Shown: positions 1 through 9,578, counted from the stretch's first letter. The stretch is 64,000 bases of DNA from Synechococcus sp. CC9902 (GCF_000012505.1 NC_007513.1:1178001-1242000), one strand, 5' to 3'. Notes: generated by a model from the sequence alone, not told the origin. Translations and numbers: made by a program.

Positions 1-2
1 CA

Positions 3-830
3 CTGGCCGCAGCCATGGCATGGACCACAGCCAGTGCCCTTTGGCGCTCCCTATCTCAATTCGGGACGGCCATCGAACTCAACGGCCTGAAGAACGGGCT
101 AGCGCTCCTGTTCTTTCTGCCCTTTTTATTCACCCTTCCTTGGACCGATCAAACCGGCGCCATCGTCGTGCTTCTGCTGAGCGGAGTGATTGGGATTGCT
201 GCAGGGGATAGTTTTTATCTAGGTGGATTACGACGGCTGGGTACGCAGCGGGCTCTCACCGTTGAGGCCATTGGTCCTGTTTTGGCCAGCATGGGAGGCG
301 TGTTGATGATGGGAGACACGGTTCGACCAGCGGCCTGGGCGGGGGCTTTGCTGGTGAGTTGTGCCGTTGTTTTGGTGGCACAGCAGTCCAAAGCGTCGTC
401 AGCCACCAACGGAACAGCTTTTGGTCTTCTGCTGTGCGTGCTGGCGGTGATGTGTGGCCTAAGCGGTGCATTTCTGTCACGGCATGTTCTGATCACGAGC
501 TCGCTCAGCCCAATGCAAACGGCTGCCGTTCGCCTGTTGGGGGGATGGCTTGGATTGCTCCCACTGCTTCGCGGACGTCTTAGTCCCAAACATTTGCCAA
601 AGGGTGTAGTGGCAAAGGTCGTCCTTGCGACCCTTTTGGGCACCAACCTCGGCATCGTTCTTCAGCAGATTGTCTTTCAAAGCCTTCCCGTTGGCCAGGG
701 AATCACCTTGATGAGTACGGCACCGGTGATGGCCCTTTTTCTCCATCGTCTGGAGGGGGAATCACTTCAATGGCAGGGGGTCGTTGCCGGGCTCTTAGCC
801 GTATCGGGCGTTGCATTAAGCAGCCTTTGA
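3..830 (+). CDS. EamA/DMT-superfamily permease, 5' end cut by window
   Basis: A very hydrophobic protein with about eight predicted membrane segments arranged as two halves, the layout of EamA (drug/metabolite transporter) permeases of the inner membrane. The frame is open to the left edge: the residues before the first ATG at 15 (LAAA) read smoothly into a typical first helix (MAWTTASALWRSL), so the true start is probably upstream of the window. Conserved-looking features are the GDSFYLGGLRR-type loop after the first half and the helix-breaking AGLLAVSGVALSSL end. Substrate cannot be told from sequence. Its last 64 bases overlap the 3' end of the convergent cobW-like gene. Confidence 0.8.
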   Translation: MAAAMAWTTASALWRSLSQFGTAIELNGLKNGLALLFFLPFLFTLPWTDQTGAIVVLLLSGVIGIAAGDSFYLGGLRRLGTQRALTVEAIGPVLASMGGVLMMGDTVRPAAWAGALLVSCAVVLVAQQSKASSATNGTAFGLLLCVLAVMCGLSGAFLSRHVLITSSLSPMQTAAVRLLGGWLGLLPLLRGRLSPKHLPKGVVAKVVLATLLGTNLGIVLQQIVFQSLPVGQGITLMSTAPVMALFLHRLEGESLQWQGVVAGLLAVSGVALSSL

Positions 831-1876
831 AGCCCTGATTCCAGGGCTGAACTCGCCGCATCATTCAAGGCAAGAACAACCAAATCAACGCCTGTGCCGG
901 AGGTTGGACGCCAAGCGTCCTTGGGAGCTGCTTCAAACCAGCTGTTCAAGCGAGGGCCCACCATTTGCAGCTGAAGCGGGAGGGGCTTACCCGCGAGCCA
1001 CACACGCCCCTTCAGGCGAATCACCTGGTGTTGACGCACCAGCTCGGGGAGGATTGATTCAAGCGCTTTTCGATCCCAATCCCCTTCCATTCGCACGCCT
1101 TGGCCGATGACCTCGACATGGCTGTGGTCATGGTGGTGGTGGTCGTCATCGTGATGATGATCATGATCGTCGTGGGCATGGGCCACGGAGTGGTGCTCAA
1201 TGCCCAACACGACGGAGGAATCCAGAGCACCGTTCGACACCGGTAACAGGGTGGTTCCCGGCCTGACCTTCGGTGCGATGGCCGCCTGCACGGACTCGAG
1301 TTTCGCCGCAGACAACGTGTCAGCACGGCTGATCAGCACCAAATCTGCCGCTTGCAATTGATCCCGAAACAATTCATCAATGGCCGTGATGTGATCGAGG
1401 CTTGGATCCTCCGCCCGTTGTCGTTCCAGCGCTTCTCGATCTGCCACAGGACTCCCTTCAGAGAGGGCTTCGCCATCCACCAAGGTGACGACACCATTGA
1501 CGTGAACCCGACTGCGAATCTCGGGCCAATCCAACGCTTGCAGCAGGGGGCGTGGCAAGGCCAAACCACTCGTTTCCACAACGATTCCGTCCAGCCGATC
1601 AGAACGCTCGAGCAACTTCTCCATGGTGGGGAGAAAGTCGTCCTGAACCGTGCAGCAAAGGCAGCCGTTGTTGAGTTCAACTAAGCGGTTTTCAACCTCC
1701 TCGTCCGGACAGAAACCACAACTCCGAATCAGATCACCATCCAAACCAACGCTGCCGAACTCATTCACCATCACCGCCAAGCGTTGGCCGCTGTTGGTTA
1801 ACAGGTGGCGCAGAACAGTGGTTTTACCAGCACCAAGAAACCCTGTGATGACCGTGACAGGAAGTCGATTCGCCAT
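767..1876 (-). CDS. cobW: CobW/COG0523-family metal-linked GTPase
   Basis: G3E-family P-loop GTPase, a family linked to metal delivery (cobalt for cobalamin, zinc or other metals). Numbering from the ATG at 1876: Walker A GFLGAGKT at residues 12-19, the family's metal-binding CLCC at 72-75, then ETSGLALP at about 101-108. A long histidine/aspartate-rich segment lies at about 228-254, as in metal-handling members. The usual base-specificity motif NKxD appears as SRAD near 184-187, which is unusual. The C-terminal CobW_C domain follows (RLKGRVWLAGK...). A GUG/AUG two codons upstream (1882) is also possible. Whether it serves cobalamin synthesis or zinc homeostasis cannot be decided here; the symbol is by family only. 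It ends inside the convergent permease gene. Confidence 0.85.
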   Translation of the reverse strand: MANRLPVTVITGFLGAGKTTVLRHLLTNSGQRLAVMVNEFGSVGLDGDLIRSCGFCPDEEVENRLVELNNGCLCCTVQDDFLPTMEKLLERSDRLDGIVVETSGLALPRPLLQALDWPEIRSRVHVNGVVTLVDGEALSEGSPVADREALERQRAEDPSLDHITAIDELFRDQLQAADLVLISRADTLSAAKLESVQAAIAPKVRPGTTLLPVSNGALDSSVVLGIEHHSVAHAHDDHDHHHDDDHHHHDHSHVEVIGQGVRMEGDWDRKALESILPELVRQHQVIRLKGRVWLAGKPLPLQLQMVGPRLNSWFEAAPKDAWRPTSGTGVDLVVLALNDAASSALESGLQRLLNATPDTAKSPATTPCH

Positions 1877-1886
1877 GACCAATTAC

Positions 1887-2396
1887 TCAAGGACGACACC
1901 CGAGACTTTCACGGGTAGAGACCCCACTCTGAGGGTTCACACCATCGGCAGAGCTACACAGAGCCCTTTGTTGGGGGAGGTCGATCACTGCATCGGTGAA
2001 ATCAGCACCCTCAATTTGTGCATCCGTAAAACGACTTTGCATCAACATTGCATTGGTTAAAACAGCCCCACGCAGATCGGCACCGTCAAATCGACTTGCA
2101 AAACCCACCACATCAGAAAGATTGGCATCTCGCAAATCAGCACCTTGTAATTGAGTGGTGTTGATCACGGCACCCCGAAGATCAGCACCGCTGAGGTTCA
2201 CATCGCGAAGGTTGGCCTTGAGGAACTCCTTCTCTTTAAGATCCATTCCATGCATGTCTTCTGTAATCCCCTGATAAGAGCTGCTGCCGCGCAACTCAGG
2301 AGCCGTAATCGCGGCGACAGAATCAGTCCAGAACAGTGTGGTGAAAACAATCAACACAGCCGCCAGAATTGAGACTGGGCGGAAGAAAGCTTGCAT
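1887..2396 (-). CDS. Secreted pentapeptide-repeat protein, probably thylakoid-lumen or periplasmic
   Basis: 169 residues. Residues 1-29 form a clear signal peptide (hydrophobic core ILAAVLIVF, cleavage after SVAA). Residues about 55-140 carry A(D/N)LxX repeats (ANLRDVNLSGADLRGA, GADLRDANLSD, GADLRGAVL, GADFTDAV), the signature of a right-handed quadrilateral beta-helix. Lumenal pentapeptide proteins are common in cyanobacteria and plastids, with mostly unknown functions. Two cysteines lie in the C-terminal tail, possibly a disulfide. It ends ten bases upstream of the cobW-like start on the same strand, so the two may be co-transcribed. Confidence 0.82.
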   Translation of the reverse strand: MQAFFRPVSILAAVLIVFTTLFWTDSVAAITAPELRGSSSYQGITEDMHGMDLKEKEFLKANLRDVNLSGADLRGAVINTTQLQGADLRDANLSDVVGFASRFDGADLRGAVLTNAMLMQSRFTDAQIEGADFTDAVIDLPQQRALCSSADGVNPQSGVSTRESLGCRP

Positions 2397-2451
2397 CTGG
2401 ACGGGTAGCTTGATCGCTCACGTTATGGCAGTTCCCAACTGAGCGTCGCTT

Positions 2452-3069
2452 ATGGCCATGAGCCTTCGGGTGGTGGTGCCCCCGCATCCACTGATCGGTC
2501 ACTGGCTCACGATGCTGCGGCACCGCGAGACCCCGCCAGCGTTGTACGCAACTGCGATGCAAGAGCTGGGTCGCTGGCTCACCTATGAGGCGCTTCGTGA
2601 TTGGTTGCCGCATCGTCGCGAACCCATTCCCACAGCCAATGGAGACACCGAAGGACTCGTGGTGGAGTCGAGAGCTCCCCTCTTAGCCATGCCTGTAATG
2701 CCTGGGGGTTTGGAGTTATGGCAAGGAGGACGACAGGTCCTCCCCGAGGCATCCCTTTGCCTAAACGGCGTTCCTGACAGCATCGAAACCAACGCAGGGT
2801 TGGTGATCTTTATCGATCAAATCACCGATGGACATGCGGTACTACAGCTGCTGCAAGACCTGCAGCAACAAGGGGTAAGTGGCAATCGGATTCGCTTGGT
2901 TACGGCTCTCTGTGCCAACCCTGGATTGAAAACCCTGGGAGAAGCCGTTCCGGACCTCACGATTTACACCACTTGCATCGATGAGGGGCTCGACGCATCC
3001 GGACTCGCAATTCCAGGAATTGGTGACCCTCTGCAAAGGCTCAACCTCAGGTTGAAGGGCCGTGTCTAG
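2452..3069 (+). CDS. upp: Uracil phosphoribosyltransferase-like protein with degenerate active site
   Basis: The ends match UPRT: HPLIGHWLTMLRHRETP...LTYEALRDW near the N-terminus, and YTTCIDEGLDASGLAIPGIGDPLQRL near the C-terminus, which is the uracil-binding end of the family. The length (205) is also typical. In between, the motifs needed for catalysis are missing. The PRPP loop, normally close to DPMLATGG, reads FIDQITDGHAVL; the ILRAG segment is MPVMPGG; the flexible MYRNEETLEPV segment is replaced by LCLNGVPDSIET. The family assignment is therefore solid, but UPRT activity is doubtful. It could be a non-catalytic regulatory homologue. Start at 2452 or the in-frame ATG at 2458. Confidence 0.75.
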   Translation: MAMSLRVVVPPHPLIGHWLTMLRHRETPPALYATAMQELGRWLTYEALRDWLPHRREPIPTANGDTEGLVVESRAPLLAMPVMPGGLELWQGGRQVLPEASLCLNGVPDSIETNAGLVIFIDQITDGHAVLQLLQDLQQQGVSGNRIRLVTALCANPGLKTLGEAVPDLTIYTTCIDEGLDASGLAIPGIGDPLQRLNLRLKGRV

Positions 3070-3106
3070 ATTTAAAAAATAGTTTTTCAAACCAATTGTT
3101 TCGGCC

Positions 3107-3385
3107 ATGGTGCAGAACCACGACAGCGGCTCAGGCACATTCACATCGTTGGTTACAGGAGCCGTCATCGGTGCAGCGGGTCTTGCCTGGTGGTTACTGA
3201 ACGAAGCCGATCGTCGTCGTCGTATCGGTGGACAAAAAGCAATGCTCTACGTCCCCCGAATGCAAGACGGATCAGAGGTTTATGAAAGCTCCGATAATGG
3301 TCATCTCGAAGAACGGGTTGAAAAACTCAACGCCGAAATCGCCCGCGTTCGCGCTCAACTTGAGGGTCTCGGGACTAACGACTGA
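3107..3385 (+). CDS. Small membrane-anchored protein with coiled-coil tail, unknown function
   Basis: 92 residues. A single hydrophobic segment at about 12-33 (LVTGAVIGAAGLAWWLL) is followed by a basic stretch (DRRRRIGG), placing the C-terminal part on the cytoplasmic side by the positive-inside rule. Residues about 65-88 (HLEERVEKLNAEIARVRAQL) have heptad-like spacing. I do not recognise a named family. It lies 37 bases after the UPRT-like gene and 44 bases before ilvD, all on the plus strand. Confidence 0.65.
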   Translation: MVQNHDSGSGTFTSLVTGAVIGAAGLAWWLLNEADRRRRIGGQKAMLYVPRMQDGSEVYESSDNGHLEERVEKLNAEIARVRAQLEGLGTND

Positions 3386-3429
3386 GTCGTCAGTAGGTTG
3401 GCGAGAAAGCTGAAGGCCCAGTTCGCGCC

Positions 3430-5103
3430 ATGCTCAGATCCGACGCCGTTACCAAAGGGATTCAGCGATCCCCCAACCGCGCCATGCTCCGGGCCGTTGG
3501 TTTTGGTGATGCTGATTTCGGCAAACCGATCCTGGGAATCGCCAACGGCTACAGCACGATTACGCCCTGCAACATCGGGCTTGATGTTTTAGCGAAACGT
3601 GCCGAAGAAGCAGCACGTCTGGCTGGAGGTATGCCGCAAATGTTTGGCACCATCACGGTGAGTGATGGAATCTCGATGGGGACTGAAGGGATGAAATATT
3701 CCCTTGTCAGCCGCGAAGTCATCGCCGATGCCATCGAAACGGCCTGTAACGGTCAGAGCATGGATGGGGTCTTGGCCGTTGGTGGCTGCGACAAAAATAT
3801 GCCTGGTGCGATGTTGGCCATGGCACGGATGAATATCCCCTCCGTGTTTGTTTATGGGGGAACGATCAAGCCGGGAAAACTTGGCGGCTGTGATCTCACT
3901 GTGGTGAGTGCCTTTGAAGCCGTGGGTCAAATCACCAGCGGCAAAATCGATGAAGAACAACTCACAGCGGTAGAAAAGAACGCCTGCCCTGGTGCTGGTA
4001 GTTGCGGCGGCATGTTTACCGCCAACACGATGAGTGCCGCCATCGAAACAATGGGGTTAAGCCTCCCCTACAGCTCCACCATGGCAGCGGAGGACCAGGA
4101 AAAAGCGGATAGCGCTGCTCGATCAGCAGAGGTGTTAGTCGATGCCGTGAAAGCCAACATCAGACCATTAGATCTCCTCACAACAGAAGCATTCGAAAAT
4201 GCCATCAGCGTGATCATGGCGGTTGGTGGCTCAACCAATGCTGTTTTGCACTTACTGGCGATTGCTCGCACTGCTGGGGTTGATTTGAGCATCGACGACT
4301 TTGAACGCATTCGTCAGCGCGTTCCAGTGATTTGCGATCTCAAACCAAGCGGTCGTTTCGTCACCGTTGATCTCCACAACGCCGGAGGAATCCCTCAAGT
4401 GATGAAGTTGCTTCTTGATGCCGGATTGCTCCACGGCGATTGTCAAACAGTGGAAGGGAAAAGCCTCAACGAATTGTTGGCAGATGTGCCGTCAGAGCCG
4501 CCTGCAGATCAGGAGGTGATCCGACCTTTAACAAATCCGATGTACAGCAAGGGACACCTCGCCATCCTCAAAGGGAACTTGGCCATCGAGGGGAGTGTGG
4601 CCAAGATCAGCGGTGTTAAAACCCCTGTGCTGACAGGTCCGGCTCGGGTTTTTGAAAGTGAGGAAGACTGTTTGGCTTCCATCCTCGAGAAAAAGATCAA
4701 CGCGGGAGACGTCGTTGTGATCCGCTACGAAGGGCCTGTCGGTGGACCGGGCATGCGCGAAATGTTGGCACCCACCTCAGCCATCGTCGGCCAGGGACTC
4801 GGCGACAAAGTGGCGTTAATCACCGATGGACGATTCAGCGGCGGCACCTACGGACTCGTGGTGGGTCACGTTGCTCCAGAAGCTGCTGTTGGTGGAACGA
4901 TTGGCCTTGTGCAAGAGGGAGACAGCATCACCGTGGATGCCAATCAACTCCTGCTGCAGCTCAACGTTGACGAAACCGAGTTAGCCAAACGGCGAGCAGC
5001 ATGGTCGAAACCGAAACCTCGCTATACCACTGGCATTTTGGGTAAATATGCCCGACTCGTTTCCACATCCAGCAAAGGGGCTGTCACCGATCAACCGGAT
5101 TAA
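3430..5103 (+). CDS. ilvD: Dihydroxy-acid dehydratase
   Basis: Converts 2,3-dihydroxy-isovalerate and -methylvalerate to the 2-keto acids in valine, isoleucine and leucine synthesis. At 557 residues it has normal length. The Fe-S ligands are visible in [10 protein letters not shown] and [16 protein letters not shown], and the C-terminal [14 protein letters not shown] and TDGRFSGG signatures of the IlvD/Edd family are intact. The start ATG gives the typical [21 protein letters not shown]-terminus. Its stop directly abuts the stop of the convergent minus-strand gene. Confidence 0.97.
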   Translation: MLRSDAVTKGIQRSPNRAMLRAVGFGDADFGKPILGIANGYSTITPCNIGLDVLAKRAEEAARLAGGMPQMFGTITVSDGISMGTEGMKYSLVSREVIADAIETACNGQSMDGVLAVGGCDKNMPGAMLAMARMNIPSVFVYGGTIKPGKLGGCDLTVVSAFEAVGQITSGKIDEEQLTAVEKNACPGAGSCGGMFTANTMSAAIETMGLSLPYSSTMAAEDQEKADSAARSAEVLVDAVKANIRPLDLLTTEAFENAISVIMAVGGSTNAVLHLLAIARTAGVDLSIDDFERIRQRVPVICDLKPSGRFVTVDLHNAGGIPQVMKLLLDAGLLHGDCQTVEGKSLNELLADVPSEPPADQEVIRPLTNPMYSKGHLAILKGNLAIEGSVAKISGVKTPVLTGPARVFESEEDCLASILEKKINAGDVVVIRYEGPVGGPGMREMLAPTSAIVGQGLGDKVALITDGRFSGGTYGLVVGHVAPEAAVGGTIGLVQEGDSITVDANQLLLQLNVDETELAKRRAAWSKPKPRYTTGILGKYARLVSTSSKGAVTDQPD

Positions 5104-5469
5104 TTAACTGGGTTGCAGAAGGGAATGCAAACGGCGTCCAAGCGCTTCGAGGGGGCCTGCGTCCTGGGGTGCTGAGAGCCGTTGGCCATTTTCGCCATGC
5201 ATCCAAACGGGATGACGGCCCTGCCAAAGCATCGGCCGTTCCGGCTGGTCCCACCAACTCAGCATCAAATTGATATCGACTCCGCTGCGATAGATCTCTA
5301 GCTCTAAGTCTCGTTCAGGGCAGCGCTCTCCCTGGGGATCGCGGCACTCAATCCGCACATTCAGCTCATCCAGAACAGCGGGAGCGGAGGGGTCGATGGG
5401 CACAACCGCATGGACCCACGGCTTGAGGCACACATCTGCCGACTTCGCAATCAGCATCAAAAGATCCAT
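5104..5469 (-). CDS. Conserved-type small protein of unknown function
   Basis: 121 residues, no signal peptide or membrane segment. The middle is acidic and cysteine-bearing (ECRDPQGERCPERDLELEIYRSGVDINLMLSWWDQPERPMLWQGRHPVWM), with a tryptophan-rich stretch. I do not recognise a family. It is the last gene of the minus-strand run gnd-pgl-CIA30 and begins four bases after the CIA30 stop, so it is probably translated from the same message. Confidence 0.7.
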   Translation of the reverse strand: MDLLMLIAKSADVCLKPWVHAVVPIDPSAPAVLDELNVRIECRDPQGERCPERDLELEIYRSGVDINLMLSWWDQPERPMLWQGRHPVWMHGENGQRLSAPQDAGPLEALGRRLHSLLQPS

Positions 5470-5473
5470 GGCG

Positions 5474-6034
5474 TTAAGGCAGCGCTCGGATCGAACGAAT
5501 TAAGAGGCGAATCTCCCCTGGCCTGAAACCAGGATTGAGCGCACCAGCATCGCCAAACTTGGAGTGGAGCACCTGCAAACGCGTAATGCCGCCGGTATCA
5601 AATTTCAGTGGCAGCCCTACAGGTTTGGCACGGATGGTGGGACGTAAATTAGAAAAGGGAATCGTGAGGCGGGTTGTTCCTTCAGCTTGCGTTGGAACAT
5701 CAATCACCCAACGCACACCACCAGGGATTAATTCGGTGAGTCCCATGGCACCATCTCTGCAACCAAGGGCAATTTTGAGAGTGCGACCTTCACCATCGAC
5801 ATCAATCTGAAGGGCAGAGTATGGGGAGAGGTCGAGGGGAGGCTGCAAGCGCGGTGATCGGCAACTGACGAAACCACCCCCCGCTTCGACGAGCTGGCCT
5901 TCAAGCAGAAGACCATCGGTAGTGCTTCGACACCCCGCCCGGGAATTTCCTCCCATGATGGTGTCGTTCAAACTTGCCCATTCAGCGAAATCGCTGCCTT
6001 GGAATAAAACGTGTTCAGAGGCCGGCGGTTGCAT
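5474..6034 (-). CDS. CIA30-family (complex I intermediate-associated protein 30) domain protein
   Basis: About 186 residues from the ATG at 6034; a UUG at 6046 is also possible. The start LFQGSDFAEWASLNDTIMGGNSRAG, the central SPYSALQIDVDGEGRTLKIAL and the late PVGLPLKFDTGGITRLQVL match the CIA30 jelly-roll fold, found in mitochondrial complex I assembly factors and in plastid/cyanobacterial proteins. Its role in cyanobacteria is not settled. The gene overlaps the end of pgl by about 20 bases, so translation is likely coupled to the oxidative pentose phosphate genes. Confidence 0.8.
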   Translation of the reverse strand: MQPPASEHVLFQGSDFAEWASLNDTIMGGNSRAGCRSTTDGLLLEGQLVEAGGGFVSCRSPRLQPPLDLSPYSALQIDVDGEGRTLKIALGCRDGAMGLTELIPGGVRWVIDVPTQAEGTTRLTIPFSNLRPTIRAKPVGLPLKFDTGGITRLQVLHSKFGDAGALNPGFRPGEIRLLIRSIRALP

Positions 6035-6728
6035 CCTGATCCGCAATGATCAGCACATCACTAGCAGGTTGAACCAGTCGAGCGGGAGTGCGCTCTGAAG
6101 ATTCCGTTGAATCCAAGAGTCGTCGAAGCGCTTCTTGTTTGTTGGCACCACTCACCAGGAAGATCACTTGGCGTGCAGCGCTGAGCACTGGTGCGGTGAG
6201 GGTGATGCGGTCAAGACCCTTGCCCCGTCCGACGGTTGCCCAATGGTCGGTCACGCCTGGGGCTTCCGTACCTGGAAAGAGGGAAGCGGTGTGGCCATCA
6301 TCGCCAAGGCCCAACAACATCACATCAAAGATGGGCGGGTTAGCCGGACACAGTCGCGACACCAAATCGGCCATGGCCACGGCACTGGCCTCAGCATTTT
6401 CGAGCTCCACAGTGGGCACCGGATGGAAGGCCGCCACAGAGGCAGGCCCCTCCGCCAGCAATGTTCTTCGAAGCATGCGGGCATTGCTGGAGTCGTCGTT
6501 GGCTGAAACCCAACGTTCATCTCCAAGAACAACATCAACCCTGTCCCAAGGCAGATGTTCTTGCCCGAGCAACGCATACGCTTTGCTCGGGGTTGATCCA
6601 CCCGATAGAGCAATCTGACAACGATCCCGTTGATCGAGAGTCAGAGAAATCTGAGCAGCAATGGTCTGAGAGGCCTGACGAGCCAGGTCCTGGGAATCAC
6701 TGGCTCGAACAACGCGGTAGTTCGTCAT
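6015..6728 (-). CDS. pgl: 6-phosphogluconolactonase
   Basis: Second enzyme of the oxidative pentose phosphate pathway, hydrolysing 6-phosphogluconolactone. The N-terminal ALSGGSTPSKAYALL, the central DVVLGDERWVSANDDSSNARML, and GLGDDGHTASLFPGT are all diagnostic of the DevB/SOL lactonase family. The ATG at 6728 gives a normal 237-residue protein (MTNYRVVRASDSQ). An in-frame start at 6752 would overlap gnd and looks spurious. It follows gnd by 11 bases. Confidence 0.93.
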   Translation of the reverse strand: MTNYRVVRASDSQDLARQASQTIAAQISLTLDQRDRCQIALSGGSTPSKAYALLGQEHLPWDRVDVVLGDERWVSANDDSSNARMLRRTLLAEGPASVAAFHPVPTVELENAEASAVAMADLVSRLCPANPPIFDVMLLGLGDDGHTASLFPGTEAPGVTDHWATVGRGKGLDRITLTAPVLSAARQVIFLVSGANKQEALRRLLDSTESSERTPARLVQPASDVLIIADQDATAGL

Positions 6729-6739
6729 CGATGAACCGC

Positions 6740-8158
6740 TCAATCCAACCACTCGGTGTGGAAGCTCCCCTCTTCATCAACCCTCTTGTAGGTATGGGAG
6801 CCAAAGCAGTCGCGCATGGCCTGCACAAGGTTTTGGGGCAACCGACCTGTGCGGTAGCTGTTGATGTAGTCGAGGGTGCTGCTGAAACAAGGCACAGGGA
6901 TACCCGCTTCAGCAGCACCAGCCACAACCTGCGCTAAACCAGGCAACCGACGGTTGACTTGATCGGCAAACCAAGGATCCACCATCAAATTCTCAAGCTG
7001 GGGGTCGGCGCTAAACGCGTTTTGGATGCGCTTCAACAGGCGCGAGCGAATGATGCAACCACCTTTCCAAATCTGAGCGATGGACGGCATATCCAAGCCG
7101 TAATCAAGATCGTTGGAAGCAATGCGCAAAAGCTCCATACCTTGGGCATAGCTGGCCACACAGCTCAAAACAACGGCATCCATCAATGGAGACATTGCAT
7201 CGGACGGCTGGCCAAGATCAAAATCTTTGACCGACGGACCCTTCAGCACCTCCTCAGCCTTCACGCGTTGGGGCTTCATTGAACTCATCACCCGTCCATT
7301 TAAGGAGGCATAAATCGTGGGGACCGAAGCGCCCATCTGCAAGGCAGTCACCACAGTCCAAAGACCGGTGCCTTTTTGTCCGGCCTGATCCATGATCTTT
7401 TCAACCAAGTCGCCGCCATCCTTGGGATCTTTGGTGCGCAAGCAAACCTCGGTGATTTCCACCAAGTACGACGCCAGCTCTTCTGTGGAATTCCACTGGC
7501 CAAGAACATCAGCCATTTGGTCGCCATTCATTCCTTTGACCCGCTTCATCAGGTCGTAGGCCTCGGCCAAAATCTGTTCAATTCCGTACTCAATGCCGTT
7601 GTGAACGGTTTTCACCAAGTGACCTGAACCGCCAGGGCCGATGTAGGTGACGCACGGCCCATCTTCAACCTGAGCGGCCATTTTGGTCACAAGGCTCTCA
7701 ATCGCGTCGTAGGACGCTTTTGTTCCACCTGGCATCATGCTGGGTCCTTCGAGGGCCCCCTTGGCACCGCCGGAAACACCCATACCGATGAAGCCAAAGC
7801 TCTTGCTTTCCAGCTGCTTCACACGGCGTTCGGTGTCTTGATAATCGGAGTTGCCACCATCAATTAAGAGGTCACCCTCATCCAACAAAGGGGAAAGCTG
7901 GTCAACAACGGCGTCTACAGCAGGACCCGCCTTCACCATCATCAAAATTCGACGTGGACGTTCAAGTTTTTCGACGAAATCTTGAAGATCAGTCGCGCCT
8001 TGAATGTTTTTACCGGCGCCTTGGCCCTTTAAAAAATCCTCGGTTTTGGAATACGTGCGGTTGTATACAACGCTTGAAAAACCATTGCGCTCAGCATTAA
8101 GGACGAGATTTTCGCCCATAACACCGAGACCGATTAAACCGAAGTGGGACTTGGTCAT
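6740..8158 (-). CDS. gnd: 6-phosphogluconate dehydrogenase, decarboxylating
   Basis: Oxidises 6-phosphogluconate to ribulose-5-phosphate with NADP+. From the ATG at 8158 it is 472 residues, the family norm. The Rossmann motif GLIGLGVMGENL is at the N-terminus; VSGGAKGALEGPSMMPGG, GPGGSGHLVKTVHNGIEYG (catalytic Lys) and the C-terminal FGSHTYKRVDEEGSFHTEW follow. The frame is open 13 codons further upstream but those residues do not fit the family. It leads the cluster gnd-pgl-CIA30-small protein. Confidence 0.96.
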   Translation of the reverse strand: MTKSHFGLIGLGVMGENLVLNAERNGFSSVVYNRTYSKTEDFLKGQGAGKNIQGATDLQDFVEKLERPRRILMMVKAGPAVDAVVDQLSPLLDEGDLLIDGGNSDYQDTERRVKQLESKSFGFIGMGVSGGAKGALEGPSMMPGGTKASYDAIESLVTKMAAQVEDGPCVTYIGPGGSGHLVKTVHNGIEYGIEQILAEAYDLMKRVKGMNGDQMADVLGQWNSTEELASYLVEITEVCLRTKDPKDGGDLVEKIMDQAGQKGTGLWTVVTALQMGASVPTIYASLNGRVMSSMKPQRVKAEEVLKGPSVKDFDLGQPSDAMSPLMDAVVLSCVASYAQGMELLRIASNDLDYGLDMPSIAQIWKGGCIIRSRLLKRIQNAFSADPQLENLMVDPWFADQVNRRLPGLAQVVAGAAEAGIPVPCFSSTLDYINSYRTGRLPQNLVQAMRDCFGSHTYKRVDEEGSFHTEWLD

Positions 8159-8282
8159 GCTCTGAGAGCCGTCGACGACTGATGCCAGTGTGAGCATCTA
8201 GACGGCGGTCCGCTGCACATTCAGAGGGTTGTGTCAGGGATGGAGGATGGATGTCCTTCAGCTCCAGATCACAACATCGGGA

Positions 8283-9578
8283 TCAAATCACGGTTCCATC
8301 CTGGATCGTGGCGTTCTTCTGAACAACGACAATTCCATTACGGATGTAGAAGCCGAGGTCGGACCGATCAGCCTCCTCCACATGATCTTTGTTGATGATC
8401 GAAACGTTTGAACCGATACGCGTGTTTTTGTCGAGAATTGCCCGCTTTACAGTTGTGCCAGGGCCCACACCAACAGGAATTCCCCCCTGCTGACGGATAG
8501 TTTCACGTTCCTCATTCGATTCAAAGAAATCAGCGCCCATCACCAGAGTGTCTTGCAACACAACGTCGGTTTCAACACGGCTCCGGACCCCTAATACACA
8601 GTGATTAATGCTGCATGATTTGAGGATAGAACCTTCACCAATAATAGAATTAACGATTTGAGCATCAACTAACTTACTAGGGGGTAAATAGCGTGGACGG
8701 GTATAAATAGGAAACTTTTCGTCGTAAAAACTAAATGGTGGGGTGGGTTGCTGAGTTAAGGCAAGATTGGCCTCATAGAAAGCACCAATGGTTCCAATAT
8801 CTTCCCAGTAATCATCAAAGACATAACTTTGAAGCTTGTCCCCACGCTTCAGCGCCTCGGGAATAATTTCTTTTCCAAAATCTTTGTGGCCTGGATGCTT
8901 GTCAAGCAGGTCAAATAGGGTGTCGCGACTGAACACGTAAATCCCCATTGATGCCAAATAGGGACGCTCCTGAGCAGATTCGGGAGTCAAGCCAAATCGG
9001 GATGTATCGACAGCCATCTCCCGCAGGGAGTCCCCTTTGGGCTTCTCACGGAACTCTTGAATATTTCCATCACTATCCGTGCGCATTAATCCAAACGATT
9101 CAGCCTGCTTCGCATCAACGGGAAGAGCGGCAACGGTGAGATTGGCACCTGTGCGTCTGTGATGTTCAAGGAACAAGCTGTAATCCATCCGGTACAGCTG
9201 ATCACCGGACAGGATTAAATACTCGTCAACATCCCATTCCTGAAAAAGCCACTGATATTTACGAACAGCATCGGCAGTTCCCTCGAACCAAGAAGGGCTA
9301 TCGGGAGTTTGTTGAGCGGCAAGCACTTCAACAAAACCTCCACCGAAGGAATTAGAGAGATTAAATGTTTGGCTTAAATGACGATTCAGCGATGCGCTGT
9401 TGAACTGCGTCATCACGTACATCTTGTGGATGTCGGAGTTGATGCAGTTACTAATGGGGATATCGATCAGTCGATATTTACCTGCCAGAGGAACTGCAGG
9501 CTTCGCCCGCATCTTGGTAAGGGGATAGAGGCGGGTACCAGCACCGCCGCCAAGAATAATCGCCAGAACTCTCTTCAT
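8283..9578 (-). CDS. glgC: Glucose-1-phosphate adenylyltransferase (ADP-glucose pyrophosphorylase)
   Basis: Makes ADP-glucose for glycogen and glucosylglycerol-type solutes. 431 residues from the ATG at 9578. The N-terminal [36 protein letters not shown] (dinucleotide binding), the [12 protein letters not shown] and GDQLYRMDY segments, and a C-terminal left-handed beta-helix ending in [18 protein letters not shown] are all typical of the cyanobacterial/plant small-subunit type, which is activated by 3-phosphoglycerate and inhibited by phosphate. Upstream in-frame residues to 9638 do not look coding. Confidence 0.96.
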   Translation of the reverse strand: MKRVLAIILGGGAGTRLYPLTKMRAKPAVPLAGKYRLIDIPISNCINSDIHKMYVMTQFNSASLNRHLSQTFNLSNSFGGGFVEVLAAQQTPDSPSWFEGTADAVRKYQWLFQEWDVDEYLILSGDQLYRMDYSLFLEHHRRTGANLTVAALPVDAKQAESFGLMRTDSDGNIQEFREKPKGDSLREMAVDTSRFGLTPESAQERPYLASMGIYVFSRDTLFDLLDKHPGHKDFGKEIIPEALKRGDKLQSYVFDDYWEDIGTIGAFYEANLALTQQPTPPFSFYDEKFPIYTRPRYLPPSKLVDAQIVNSIIGEGSILKSCSINHCVLGVRSRVETDVVLQDTLVMGADFFESNEERETIRQQGGIPVGVGPGTTVKRAILDKNTRIGSNVSIINKDHVEEADRSDLGFYIRNGIVVVQKNATIQDGTVI

